The notes beneath the pieces are model-generated. The model saw only the letters and a list, made by a program, of their open reading frames with translations, ran no database searches and had not been told where the DNA came from. A DNA stretch of 39,768 bases from a virus: positions 1-39,768 of the IMG/VR virus record IMGVR_UViG_3300037189_007807. One strand, written 5' to 3'. Positions 15,401-24,147 of this stretch are shown here, piece by piece. A program made the translations under genes and the position numbers. Position 1 is the stretch's first letter. Each line of letters begins with the position of its first letter.

Positions 15401-15830
15401 TCGCGGTGACGAAGGCGAAGTCCTCGGGCGCCGCCTGGCGCCAGGTGCCGACCAGCGCCTCGGTGAGCTTCGCGTACTCCTCAGCGTCTTGGATGTTGGC
15501 GTTTTCGATCAGCTGGCGATAGTTGACGAAGCGACCTTCGCTGCCGATCGGCTTGGCGCGGTTGCCCAGGCCGCGCTGCACCAGGGCATCGAGCTCCTCG
15601 GATTCGAGGCGGGCCGCGAAATCGGTGTAGGCGCGATCGATCTCGGCATCCGTGATGGAGCGAGCGCTGCCGTCCTGCATGGGGATGACCCACTGCCGCT
15701 TGGCCTCCGTGCGGAGGAACATCTCGCCGGCCTTGCGGGCCCGCTCGGAAACGTCGAGCTCCTTCTGCAGGCGGGCGTTGTCCTCCTGCAGCTTCTTCAG
15801 CTCGTCGTCGTAGTTGTTGCAGCTGGTCAT
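12441..15830 (-). CDS. Large internal virion protein, second half of a split gp16-like pair
   Basis: This 1129-residue protein starts at the ATG that overlaps the upstream stop (ATGA). Residues about 8-40 are a coiled coil (DDELKKLQEDNARLQKEL). The body is helical with REHWAIDSLVPYWRAPFNQF and a hydrophobic region VVTGGLLGMFAGLDMMGLIE. These features resemble the C-terminal part of large internal core proteins that T7-like phages eject into the cell envelope. In T7 a single gp16 (1318 residues) fills this place. Here two proteins together make over 2600 residues. It probably forms part of the trans-envelope DNA channel. The resemblance is by architecture and position, not by strong residue identity. 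Confidence 0.7.
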   Translation of the reverse strand: MTSCNNYDDELKKLQEDNARLQKELDVSERARKAGEMFLRTEAKRQWVIPMQDGSARSITDAEIDRAYTDFAARLESEELDALVQRGLGNRAKPIGSEGRFVNYRQLIENANIQDAEEYAKLTEALVGTWRQAAPEDFAFVTATYGRDRLLQSVADAYREFTDADTIAAALANNTAGFMALAEKMTRLRFIADMAKGSYLDTLGQIIEFMDNSSAPVPDGLRRRGFSTYKLALMAERHVSTAKRNTGQALRSLQEDFAAPHHFAVDMAEAKQTLGATAQEVVRDEHFGQVMDAIDGRKPEEIKQLKIAASVDGFDPRAKLGKGWANSHMRFGNALVKDSQLLNFGSQVRANAIGSWLANTHGFVHQAFENIGNLTPHGTRFSREAFGEGLRVAWESAAYSHDGVRRAWRELAADSFFRGDAPFGGNVDTYGARGNKNEKLLADVQAVIEAPYPPGGPLDPRWWAMNVHKLQASTRMLAYHWTGQNPAVLIPALRAMSASDSVLGYDAFLFKLKNDLEIRARKDGAQLGLFDARSREEWVQGELDKAFYQAAPTEENIKSFRRQHNLKDSDITDGEIAQIITADRVRETYGYPTLDSPEAVGAMDYSLRNRMQAAPTGEFAGKIDEAVMKGREHWAIDSLVPYWRAPFNQFLFDTRLSFGPLAETVHVVFGKNPTKEQIAKVQAGWVVTGGLLGMFAGLDMMGLIEGNGPLDPTARRAWLLEGNRPNSIGGVPYLGGLPILNTLFLWKDIKETFVTGSYSSFDQHNAFWGVAQVLTSQLIRQTGFGQLQRLVDALLDPETAMPRLVQWLGQGQLPGSGVMRDMQRLTGSSGTDFYRDQQPGPAERFALGEDDPATKIERNLRNLAFGTIPLMGLAGGAPRKTNDFLGSPIMLEFGADWADTAKAQFLPRIWPRPHQRVYAELDAQGRLTLPNALLRRQLEGVAMSDELQAEYSNTYGTVKGSIPLEARMELAGAKVAVTFPLPKEVSMDLRQEFKGSGVVVAKGGENATVELAPFLAKHVKGRTILEAFTSLFNDPVYQRMQDRPGTTSDLEVRDMPAARRRSQAASQMIQGVYTYFHLLTLDQLNASSTPAATDWRDRRSRMAAKRFTEATGELRDLVEAINPGAALQR

Positions 15831-18800
15831 AGTGAGCAACCCTCACTCAGGGATTTGCGGCGGATCTCGTCGATCCGCTGGTTGTTGGCCTCGATCTGCT
15901 TCCATGCCGCCTGGTCAGCAACCTTGGTGCGGGCCTTGACGGGCAGGGGGCCAGCCTCATCCGTGAGCGTCATCGGCTCCGGCCGAATGGGGGCATCAGC
16001 CAGCTTCGCCTCCATCCGCGCCGGCGTCGAGTGCAGGATGTCGTAGCGCTTTAGGTACTCCTTGAGTTCCTGGGCCCCCATGGCCTCAGGCTCCAGATAA
16101 AACTGCTTGGCGATCTCGCCGGAATAGGCGGCATCCAGGATTTCGGCCACCTCTTTTGGCGGCAGATCCGCCGACGGCCTGGGCATCCCGGGGTCAATCG
16201 CCCGCGCGACCGTCTTTGAGAACGGAGCGATTTCGTCCGTGAACTGAGCAAGAAGCTCGATTACCTCGGGGGGCAGCTCGCGGTTGAGCTTGAAGCCCAC
16301 GCCAAGCAGGTAGTTTTTGATGCGCTCCCAAATCTCGATCAGCGGTTTAAGCGCTTTCGCAGTTTTAGCAGGAGGCGGGCTGTATTCACCCAGTTTCTTA
16401 GAAAGACGATCAAGCAAGTAGTCGGCCGCGTCCACCTTGCCGGCGCTGCGGTATGTGTCGGCCATGTCCCGGAGCAACCGCGCCGCGATGACTCGCTGAC
16501 TCCCCCACGCCATAAGCTCAACATTTTTCAGGGCCTGCGCGTCATCTGCGCTCATCATCTTAGTGGCCTCTCGGCGGAAGTATTTAGCCGATTCGTCGCT
16601 TGCCAGAACTTGTAGCTGATCCGGCGTCAAAAAGCGGCGCTGCATAACATGCACTGCTTCGTGAATGGCTGTCTGGGCCACCTCCTCTGATTCATGGTCC
16701 AAAAATACCCTGTTCTTCCGAGCAATAAGAACCAGGGGCTCCCTGCCCCAGTCTTCTCCGGCCGCGCCTTCAACATACCGAACCGTGCTCGGTTCGTTGC
16801 GGCCGTAGCCCGCCATGTCTGATTCGACGTAGGCCTGATCTGCTATCACTATTTTGCCCTTGTTGCCAGTGATTCTCCTGGCAAAGTCAATAATGTCTCG
16901 CTCGATGGCATCGGCAGCCCCTTCGTCGCCCAGGGTCCACATCCCTAGCCCTTTGCGACTGCCGACCCTGTTCAGCAGGTCACGGCGCTCGAACGTAGAA
17001 AGGCTGGGCCCGTAGACGAGTTTTGCAAAGTCCAGCGAGCTTTTGTCCCCCCTCTTGGCATCGAGGGGGATGCTTGCGTCGATAGATGGCCCCCTGGGCG
17101 GCTCCGGGTCGTAGCCGTCTGCCATGCCGAGCTGCTTCTTCTCCTCGAAGCTCTTGAGCTCGTAGCCGGTCGCGTCGCGCAGCCCCTCCTCGGCGATCCG
17201 CCGCATCTGCTGGTCGCGTTCGTGGAACTCCGCCGCCAGGCGCAGCTCATCCGCTGCCGCCTGCGCGCCGCGCGTGCCCGGTTGCGGCCGCGCTCCCTGC
17301 CCGTCGAGATCAGCGGTGGCCTCGCCAAGCGGCACGGTCGGCCCGTCCGGCAGTTCCGGCAGCTGCGACTCTGGCGGGCGCACCTCGCCTTCGCCGACCG
17401 CACGGCGGATCACGTCGATCTGCGCCGCCTGGCGCTGCTCCGGCGTGAGCTGGCGCGGGCCTGGGACGATGCGATCGGTGATCTTCCCGCCGTCGATGTC
17501 CTCGATCCCTGCCGATGTCTCCAGCATCCGGCGGGCCGTTTCGGCGTTCTTGGCGGCTGAGTCGCCCAGGGACCGCGCGATGCCCTCCATTTCGTCAAGC
17601 AGGGCCTGGGTTTCCGGGTCAAGCTGAACGGCATCCAGCTCCTCGCGGGTGGGCGGTGCGTCCAGTTCCGGCGAGTTCCCGCCGACAGGCCGCGCCATCG
17701 GCAGGCCCTGGTCCTCTGAGGCCCGCCGCACGGCCTCCACGATCCGGTCGCGGATCCGGTTGGCCACCACGCCTGGCTTGGCGCCATCTGCAATCTGCCG
17801 GGCACCCTCGTCGAGCAGATCGCTCACCGGGCCCGGGGCGTACTTCACGGCATCGAAGACACCCAGCACCGCCCGGGCGTCCATCGCCTGGCTGGCGCTG
17901 CCCTCGACGCTGATCTTGTTGCCCGCCTGCTGCAGCCGCTCTGCCTTCTTGCCGACCTTGCCAAACAGGTTCTTGTCGCTGGTGAGGTCCGCCCGGATCT
18001 TGGCTGCGAGCGTGCCCTTCTCTACCGCCAGGGAGAGGGCATCGTCATTCATGCCGAACAGATCGAGCAGGGTTGTCTGCGGGTTGTCCCCTGGCTTGGT
18101 GACCGGGGCGCTGCGCACCTGTTGCAGCACCTCGTTGAACGCCGCATCGCTCATGTCCCGGTTGCCCAGGATCTTCACGGCGGCCTGCATCTGCCCCTCG
18201 TCGAAGTCGGCCCCGCCCAGGGCAATCGCCTTCCCCTGCGACAGCTTCCCGTCGATCGCATCCTGGAAGATGTTGCCCGGCAGCTTCGACAGCGCCAGGC
18301 CCTTTGCAGAGTTGCCATCGCTCATGGGCGCACCCATGCGCTGCAGCTGCTCGGCATCGGTGATGCCGCTGTCGCGCATGAACTTCGCGGCATCGAACAC
18401 CGTGCCGCGACCCTCCTTGATGTTCGACAGCGCCCCCAGGGCCCGGGCCTCCTCGGCGGTGGCGGCCACCAGCTCACGCACCGGCACGGTGGGGATGCCG
18501 AGCTGCTTCGCCCGGGCCAGCCGGTTATGGCCGTTCACCACATAGGTGATGCCGTCAGCGGGATCGGTCCACACATCGATCACGCCCTCGGCAACGGTGT
18601 CCCAGCGGCTCACGCCCGACAGGCTGTTGCCGATCTGCTCCCCCTGCTCGTTGGTGCCCTGCTTGAACTGGAACCGCTGCGGGTCCGCCTGGATTTCGCC
18701 AACCGGCCGGAATGACTGCTGCCAGTCGCGCGCCAGCAGTTCCTGCCCCGTCTCCTCCCGATACCGGGCCAGGCCCTCGATAATGTCGGCCCTGGTGAAC

Positions 18801-20407
18801 TCCTCGAAGTCGCGGCCGGTGGCCTCCGTGATGATCTGCGCCAGGTCGGGATTGTTCTCCGGCGCCGCCACGCCCCGCAGCGTTTCGAAGCGCACCGACT
18901 CCAGGGTCTGCTCGTAGGTCTGCGGCTGCCCTTCGCGGCCCATCCGTTCGGCCACATTCCCGGCCGGTGCCATCACCCGGCCCTGCTCCAGCTCGGGCTC
19001 CACCGGCAGCCCCTGCCGTGCGGTCAGCAGTTCATCGATCCGTGGCACCACGGGGCCCGGCTGCTGCAGCAGGCCCAGGAGGTCCTCGTCGTCGAGGTCG
19101 CGGACCAGGTTGAGCACCACATCTGCTTCAGGCAGGGCCGGGTCGTAGATCAGCTCGCCGGGATCGATGACCTCGCCGTCGACGGCCAGCGGGCTGTCGC
19201 CGGCACCGGCCGGCTGCTCCGGTGCAGCAGGGCGATCCGGTGCGGCCGCGGTGGCAGGCGGCTCCGGTGCAGCGGCTGGCGCTGCTCCCCCAGCGGCCGG
19301 GGCCGGTTCCGCTTCCGGGGTGCGGCCGGCCTCGATCCAGTTGTCGATCTGCTGCTGGGCCTGGGCCTCGCCTTCAGGATCACGGAACGACGTGGCGCCG
19401 GTGGTGGGGTCCGTCTCGGTGATGCCGGCCTGCTCGAGCTGCTGCCGCGCACCGGTGCGCTCGGTCCTGACGCGGGACTCCGACAGCCAGCGGCGGGTGT
19501 GACGCAGCCCGGCGACGCCAGCACCCAGGCCCGATAGCGCCACCCCCGGCACAGCGTTGGGCAGCAAGCTCTTGAACGCCGAGTCGATCCAGTCGTCGCG
19601 GCCCACGTCCACCGCCAGCGGCAGGCTCAGCCCGGCCGCCTCGCCCAGGTTGGAGATGTTGCCGCCGCGGTTGTCATCAAGGAAGGTGCTCAGCACCTCG
19701 CCAGCGGCCCAGCGCGCGCCACCAGTGAGCGCAAGGCCGGCGGCGCCGGTTCCCATGGCGGGAATCAGGGGGACAACGGCGCCGGTCGCCGCTGCGGACG
19801 AACCAACGCTGCGGACGGTGAGGTCCAGGTTCCGCTCAAAGTCGTTCTGCCGGCTGGGCGGCGTGGCCCCATAGAACGAGTAGGCGGATTCAACCAGTCG
19901 CTCGATCGCGTTGCCGGCGGGGCTCGCCTCAGGGTTGGCCCGTTGCCCCCGCATCTTCTGGCCGACGGAGACGGCGAACTTGGCGGCGTTTTCCGCCACT
20001 CCAACGGACAGAGCTGCGACCACGTTCCGGCCGGTCTGGCCGCCTGGCGGGTTGATCAGCGGGGCGGCGAGGCCAAAGCTGGGGGCGACCACCCGCCTGA
20101 TCGTGTCCGCCATGCCGGACGATTGCGCCCCCCGCCGGTTGGTCTCTGCCACCTTCCGGCCGATGTAGCGCAGCTCGTTGCCGATGACCCCGATCGGGTC
20201 GCTGAAGATGCTGCGGTTCAGCTTGCCGGTCTGCTCCAGCCGCTTGAACGATGCTGGCGACTGCCAGCGCCAGCCAGGGCCGGCCCACTGCACCCGGCGG
20301 CCGCGCAGCACAGATGCGCTGCCGATCGGTCGGTCGGCATCGGTGTAGCGCTGCTTGCCCTGGTCGGGAACGACGGGCTGCCCGGCGCCGGTGAGCTTGA
20401 GGGCCAT
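15827..20407 (-). CDS. Giant polyvalent internal virion protein (ParB-like and HEXXH peptidase domains)
   Basis: This 1526-residue protein is in the gp16 position. After a ~300-residue N-terminal part with hydrophobic Gly/Ala stretches and an Ala/Pro linker (about 370-410), a ParB-like/sulfiredoxin fold appears around residues 600-720 with YVVNGHNRLARAKQLGIP (G626-H-N-R). A zinc metallopeptidase motif HEAVH (H1249, E1250, H1253) lies in QTAIHEAVHVMQRRF. Multi-domain proteins combining ParB, peptidase and other modules are known as polyvalent proteins and are delivered with mobile DNA. It may be ejected with the genome and act on host targets. The peptidase region (about 16.3-17.1 kb) is visibly lower in GC, as if inserted. 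The start has a strong Shine-Dalgarno, GGAGGT, 8 bases upstream. Confidence 0.75.
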   Translation of the reverse strand: MALKLTGAGQPVVPDQGKQRYTDADRPIGSASVLRGRRVQWAGPGWRWQSPASFKRLEQTGKLNRSIFSDPIGVIGNELRYIGRKVAETNRRGAQSSGMADTIRRVVAPSFGLAAPLINPPGGQTGRNVVAALSVGVAENAAKFAVSVGQKMRGQRANPEASPAGNAIERLVESAYSFYGATPPSRQNDFERNLDLTVRSVGSSAAATGAVVPLIPAMGTGAAGLALTGGARWAAGEVLSTFLDDNRGGNISNLGEAAGLSLPLAVDVGRDDWIDSAFKSLLPNAVPGVALSGLGAGVAGLRHTRRWLSESRVRTERTGARQQLEQAGITETDPTTGATSFRDPEGEAQAQQQIDNWIEAGRTPEAEPAPAAGGAAPAAAPEPPATAAAPDRPAAPEQPAGAGDSPLAVDGEVIDPGELIYDPALPEADVVLNLVRDLDDEDLLGLLQQPGPVVPRIDELLTARQGLPVEPELEQGRVMAPAGNVAERMGREGQPQTYEQTLESVRFETLRGVAAPENNPDLAQIITEATGRDFEEFTRADIIEGLARYREETGQELLARDWQQSFRPVGEIQADPQRFQFKQGTNEQGEQIGNSLSGVSRWDTVAEGVIDVWTDPADGITYVVNGHNRLARAKQLGIPTVPVRELVAATAEEARALGALSNIKEGRGTVFDAAKFMRDSGITDAEQLQRMGAPMSDGNSAKGLALSKLPGNIFQDAIDGKLSQGKAIALGGADFDEGQMQAAVKILGNRDMSDAAFNEVLQQVRSAPVTKPGDNPQTTLLDLFGMNDDALSLAVEKGTLAAKIRADLTSDKNLFGKVGKKAERLQQAGNKISVEGSASQAMDARAVLGVFDAVKYAPGPVSDLLDEGARQIADGAKPGVVANRIRDRIVEAVRRASEDQGLPMARPVGGNSPELDAPPTREELDAVQLDPETQALLDEMEGIARSLGDSAAKNAETARRMLETSAGIEDIDGGKITDRIVPGPRQLTPEQRQAAQIDVIRRAVGEGEVRPPESQLPELPDGPTVPLGEATADLDGQGARPQPGTRGAQAAADELRLAAEFHERDQQMRRIAEEGLRDATGYELKSFEEKKQLGMADGYDPEPPRGPSIDASIPLDAKRGDKSSLDFAKLVYGPSLSTFERRDLLNRVGSRKGLGMWTLGDEGAADAIERDIIDFARRITGNKGKIVIADQAYVESDMAGYGRNEPSTVRYVEGAAGEDWGREPLVLIARKNRVFLDHESEEVAQTAIHEAVHVMQRRFLTPDQLQVLASDESAKYFRREATKMMSADDAQALKNVELMAWGSQRVIAARLLRDMADTYRSAGKVDAADYLLDRLSKKLGEYSPPPAKTAKALKPLIEIWERIKNYLLGVGFKLNRELPPEVIELLAQFTDEIAPFSKTVARAIDPGMPRPSADLPPKEVAEILDAAYSGEIAKQFYLEPEAMGAQELKEYLKRYDILHSTPARMEAKLADAPIRPEPMTLTDEAGPLPVKARTKVADQAAWKQIEANNQRIDEIRRKSLSEGCSL

Positions 20408-20413
20408 GGGCTG

Positions 20414-23338
20414 TTACCTCCGTCGACTGGTGATGGTGTTGCCTGTGGCGCCGATGTCGCCTGGCACCAAGACGAACACCTGCCGGGTGGCTGAGCCGTA
20501 GATCAGGGGGCCTTTCGCGCTGCCGTTCCAGAGCGTCCGGCCCCCCTCGCGGGCGATCGCCGCATCGAAGCCCCGCGACCTGGACGACGTGCCGCCCCAG
20601 TCGAACTGCGTCTGGAACACGACGGCGCCGCTCGGCACCCGCCCGGCTGCGGCCGCCGCCTGGTACTCGCTTGCGCTCATCACGTTGGCGGTGAACGCCC
20701 CGTAGGGGCTGTTGATGGTGCGCGGCTGGCCAAGGCCGGGCAGGGGCTTCCAGCTGAACGAGCGCACCAGCTGCGACGCCAGGCCGCGGGGGTTGTTGCC
20801 GGCGTCCAGCCCCGTCGCGGCTGGGTTCGGCACGCCGTTCGCCTTCATCGAATCGAGCACAGCGGTCACGCACAGCCCGGGCCTTGTCGCCACCATCCGC
20901 CCGCTGCCGAGCCTGGCCAGCGTCGGGCTGCTGAGGGCCGGCCCGGCCGGCAGCGGCGAGTTGGTCGCCACGCTCACGCCACGGTTCGCCAGGCCCACCG
21001 CTGACGGCAGCCGCATCGCCGGCGCCGCCATGGCCGGCTTGGTACCGAGCAGCATGTCGAGCATCGCCACGCTGGCCCGCTGCACCGCGCTGGCCCGGTT
21101 GCCGCTCGCCGCGCCGGCCGCCGTGTTGCGCGCCGCCTGCGCCTGCCGCCCATCGCGCAGCAGCCGCTGGCGGTCGGCCGCCGGCACCTGGATGCTGCCC
21201 GGGTAGAAGTCGAGCTGCTTGATCAGCAGGGCGCCCGGGGTGGTGCCCGCATCCCGCGCGAAGCGGCGCAGCGCAGCGCTGGGCGCCCCGCCGCTCAGGA
21301 TCCGGTTCGCTTCCTGCACCACGGCCGCCGGCTCGAGGATCGGCTGTTGCCGCCAGCGGTTCAACGTGGCGGCCCGGTCGGGGATGTTGTCGAGCTGGCT
21401 GCTCGGGTAGACCCTGCCGGTGAATGGCTTGGTGCCAGGGGGCAGCACGGGAGGTTTTGCGCCGCCCTGGCCGCCGCCGCCCGCTGGCTGCTGCCGCTGC
21501 GCAGGGCCGGCCCCCTGCTGGCCGTTCACGCCGGGGAACAGATAGCGGCGGGCGTCCTGGTCCTTCTGCCCGTATTCCTCGATCGCCTTGGTCGCCTCGC
21601 CGATCGCTTCCGCCGCCGTGAGCGGGCGGCCCTTCTGCCCCTCTGCCGCCGCGATCCGGTCGCGGACGTGGCCCTGAAAGGCCGAGAACTGCCTGCGGGC
21701 CGATTCCGCCACGTTGGCGTCGGTCCAGCCGGCCATGATCGCCTCGGTGTTGACCCCCCGCAGCGCCGCCTCGGTGACAGAGCCGGGGTAGTTGACCCGC
21801 AGATTCGCCTTGATGGCCCGATCGATCACGCCATTCACCTCCCTGGTCGTCGGCGCGGTCTCGCGGGCGTTGTTCCGCTGGCGGATGTCGGCGTACTGGG
21901 CCCGCAGCTTCGGCCGCTCGTCTTCCGGTGCGCTCGCCAGCGCGATGTTGAACTCGGCGTCGGCCTGGGCTGGGTTCCATGCGCTGCCGTAGCGGCTGGT
22001 CATGTCCTGCAGCAGGGCCGTGACCCCATCCATCGACCGGCCGAGGCCCACCACCTTGTCGATCGTGCCGCTGGCCTTCTGCTCCAGCTCCAGCCGCTGG
22101 CTCAGTGGGAGCTCCTGGAACTTGGGATCGTTGCGCAACGCCTCGATCGCCCGCAGCCGCTCCGGCCCATCCGGCAAGCCATAGGTCGCCTGGATCAGCT
22201 GGTCCTGGTAGCTGCGCCCCAGCTCCTCTTGCCGGCGCTGCTGCCGCTTGTAGGCCACCTCCCCGTATTTGATCTCGCTGTCGAGGGCCTCCTGGGCGAA
22301 CATCCCCGCCGCCGGCTGGCGGAACCCCGTGCTGTCCGGCGGCCCCACCGGGATGCTCAGTGCCAGCCGCTTCAGCTCCTCGTTCCCATCGGCGTTGGCG
22401 ATGGCCAGCAGCTGCTCGATCGCTTGTTGCTTGACTGTCGCCACCTCGCCGGGCAGCCCCATCTCCTCGACCAGCCGATCGAGGGTGGCCCCCATCACCT
22501 GGCTGCGGGCCTGATCCCAGCCAGGGTCTCCAGTCTTGACCAGCTGGCGCCGACCATCGGGGGCGAACACCTCCAGCTGCCCCTCGTCCAGCGACCTGAC
22601 ATAGAGGCCCAGCATTTCGGCCGATGCCGTCCTCGGCACCGTCCGCTTCAGGTGCGCGCTGCGGTCCTGCCAGTGCAGTTCCGTCATCCGGTCGCTGCCT
22701 TCGTTGATCTGCGGCAGGACGTTCTGGATGAACCCGGGGCTGGCCTCGGTCACCCCGTACTTCTTGAGCACGGACTGCACGGCCCGGGCCTTGATCTCGG
22801 CGAGCCGTGGGTCCCGCTCGTCGAGCTGCTCCACGCCGGGCTGGTCCCGATAGGCCGCGATGATCGCCGGCTTGACCTCCATCCCCGCCAGCTGGACCAG
22901 GGCCCGCTCTCGCCCCGACCGCCGCCACGGGTTCACCGTGTCCATCATCAGCGCAGCGACCGGATCGGCCTGCGCCAGCCGGCGGTTCTCCGCGGCGTAC
23001 TCCCGCCCCGACTGCCGCTGTTGCTCGTCCAGCAGGGCCTTGGCCCGCAGCGCTTCGTTGACGCCGCGCTGCACCTGCGAGCTGGCGTACATCGTCAGGC
23101 CGGTGCCGGCGAGCTCCGTCAGCCGCTGGTTGAAGGGCGCCAGGGCCTGCGCCATCTGCTCGAACTGGTTGATGCCCTGCAGGCTGCCGCCGCTGGCCTG
23201 CTGGATCACCCCGATGCCCTGCACCCGCGGGATCTCCACCGGCCCCGCCGGCGCCGCGATCTGCCGGCGGACGGGCTCGAGGAAGCTCGCAACCGGCTGC
23301 GCCGCCGGGCGGATCTGCCCATCAGGAAGCCTCGTCAT
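20414..23338 (-). CDS. Internal virion protein, gp15-like, with C-terminal CHAP/NlpC-like domain
   Basis: This 974-residue protein is mostly helical with long heptad-like segments, as in T7 gp15 (747 residues), which lines the ejected DNA channel. The C-terminal ~150 residues look like a papain-type (CHAP/NlpC) fold: GLCVTAVLDSMKANG with a possible nucleophile C823, GAVVFQTQFDWGG, and SRGFDAAIAREGGRTLW. In active NlpC/CHAP enzymes a His sits near the GFDAAI position; here it is F924. The domain may be inactive or use another residue. It could locally cut peptidoglycan during ejection, a job done by the lytic transglycosylase of gp16 in T7. Its ATG overlaps the gp14-like stop (TGATG). Confidence 0.75.
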   Translation of the reverse strand: MTRLPDGQIRPAAQPVASFLEPVRRQIAAPAGPVEIPRVQGIGVIQQASGGSLQGINQFEQMAQALAPFNQRLTELAGTGLTMYASSQVQRGVNEALRAKALLDEQQRQSGREYAAENRRLAQADPVAALMMDTVNPWRRSGRERALVQLAGMEVKPAIIAAYRDQPGVEQLDERDPRLAEIKARAVQSVLKKYGVTEASPGFIQNVLPQINEGSDRMTELHWQDRSAHLKRTVPRTASAEMLGLYVRSLDEGQLEVFAPDGRRQLVKTGDPGWDQARSQVMGATLDRLVEEMGLPGEVATVKQQAIEQLLAIANADGNEELKRLALSIPVGPPDSTGFRQPAAGMFAQEALDSEIKYGEVAYKRQQRRQEELGRSYQDQLIQATYGLPDGPERLRAIEALRNDPKFQELPLSQRLELEQKASGTIDKVVGLGRSMDGVTALLQDMTSRYGSAWNPAQADAEFNIALASAPEDERPKLRAQYADIRQRNNARETAPTTREVNGVIDRAIKANLRVNYPGSVTEAALRGVNTEAIMAGWTDANVAESARRQFSAFQGHVRDRIAAAEGQKGRPLTAAEAIGEATKAIEEYGQKDQDARRYLFPGVNGQQGAGPAQRQQPAGGGGQGGAKPPVLPPGTKPFTGRVYPSSQLDNIPDRAATLNRWRQQPILEPAAVVQEANRILSGGAPSAALRRFARDAGTTPGALLIKQLDFYPGSIQVPAADRQRLLRDGRQAQAARNTAAGAASGNRASAVQRASVAMLDMLLGTKPAMAAPAMRLPSAVGLANRGVSVATNSPLPAGPALSSPTLARLGSGRMVATRPGLCVTAVLDSMKANGVPNPAATGLDAGNNPRGLASQLVRSFSWKPLPGLGQPRTINSPYGAFTANVMSASEYQAAAAAGRVPSGAVVFQTQFDWGGTSSRSRGFDAAIAREGGRTLWNGSAKGPLIYGSATRQVFVLVPGDIGATGNTITSRRR

Positions 23339-24147
23339 CAGACCTTCCTCAGCTGCGAGTGGATGGCCAGGCCGGACTGCACCCCGCCCATGAGGGCCGA
23401 GCCGATGCCCAGGACCGATGCGCCGCGCGACGGGCCGGTGCCGGTCATCGTTGGCGCCGGTGGTGCCAAGAGCGTCGGCAGCGGCTGGAACGGCCGCATC
23501 GGTTCGAGGTAGGGCTGCTGCTCGTAGAACTGCTGGCTGTTGTACCTGTTCAGGTACTGCGTCACCTGGGCCGCCTGCTCCCGCGTGTACTGCCTGCTTT
23601 GCAGGCCCCGGTTGATCCGCTGCAGCGTGTCGTAGTCGCCCATTTGGCGGGCGTAGTCGCCCATCAGCCGATCGATGCTGGCGCCCTCCCTGCCGCTGGC
23701 CGCGACTGCCGCGCGCGCCTTCAGCGCTGCGACCTGATACTGCTGATAGGCCACGGCGTCAGCCATCGAGGCCTCGCTGAACCGCTGGCTGAGGGCCTCC
23801 GACTGCTGCACGAACTCGGCGCCGGCGGCGGCCCTGGTGCCGGCCACCACCTCGGCCTGGGCGAGGGCCTTGCTCAGCTCGTAGTTCCGCAGGCTGTTGA
23901 CGTAGGCCAGCTGCTGGTTGTGGGCCAGCGTTGACTGCCAGAACTGCTGCTGCTGGTTGGCGTCGGTGTAGCGGGCCGTGAAGGCCGCCTGCCACTGCGC
24001 GAAGCGGGTGGAAGCGCTCTGCATCGCGCTCTGGTTCATCCACTCCTGCCGCGCGGCAGCGCCCTGCTGCCCGGCGCCGAACATCGACAGGGCACCGTTG
24101 ACGCCACCCAGGGCCAGCGACGCGGTGAGGGGGCTGATCACCACCAT
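23338..24147 (-). CDS. Internal virion protein, gp14-like
   Basis: This 269-residue protein has a Gly/Ala-rich hydrophobic N-terminus (LTASLALGGVNGALSMFG) followed by a long Gln/Ala-rich helical body. The stretch GREGASIDRLMGDYARQ corresponds to the GSSMDRI segment of T7 gp14, which inserts in the outer membrane as the first ejected protein. I chose the ATG at 24147. It overlaps the gp13-like stop (TGATG) and has AGAGGTGG upstream; the GTG 9 bases before it is less likely. It works with the gp15- and gp16-like proteins to build the ejection conduit. Confidence 0.82.
   Translation of the reverse strand: MVVISPLTASLALGGVNGALSMFGAGQQGAAARQEWMNQSAMQSASTRFAQWQAAFTARYTDANQQQQFWQSTLAHNQQLAYVNSLRNYELSKALAQAEVVAGTRAAAGAEFVQQSEALSQRFSEASMADAVAYQQYQVAALKARAAVAASGREGASIDRLMGDYARQMGDYDTLQRINRGLQSRQYTREQAAQVTQYLNRYNSQQFYEQQPYLEPMRPFQPLPTLLAPPAPTMTGTGPSRGASVLGIGSALMGGVQSGLAIHSQLRKV

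Noticed and set aside
13932-16046. A 704-residue plus-strand frame opposite the internal virion proteins
   Set aside because: It is a shadow of the two coupled minus-strand genes; there is no domain and it runs across their overlap.
19929-22928. A 999-residue minus-strand frame overlapping the gp15- and gp16-like genes
   Set aside because: It is a Gly/Ala/Arg-rich off-frame translation of two well-supported genes.
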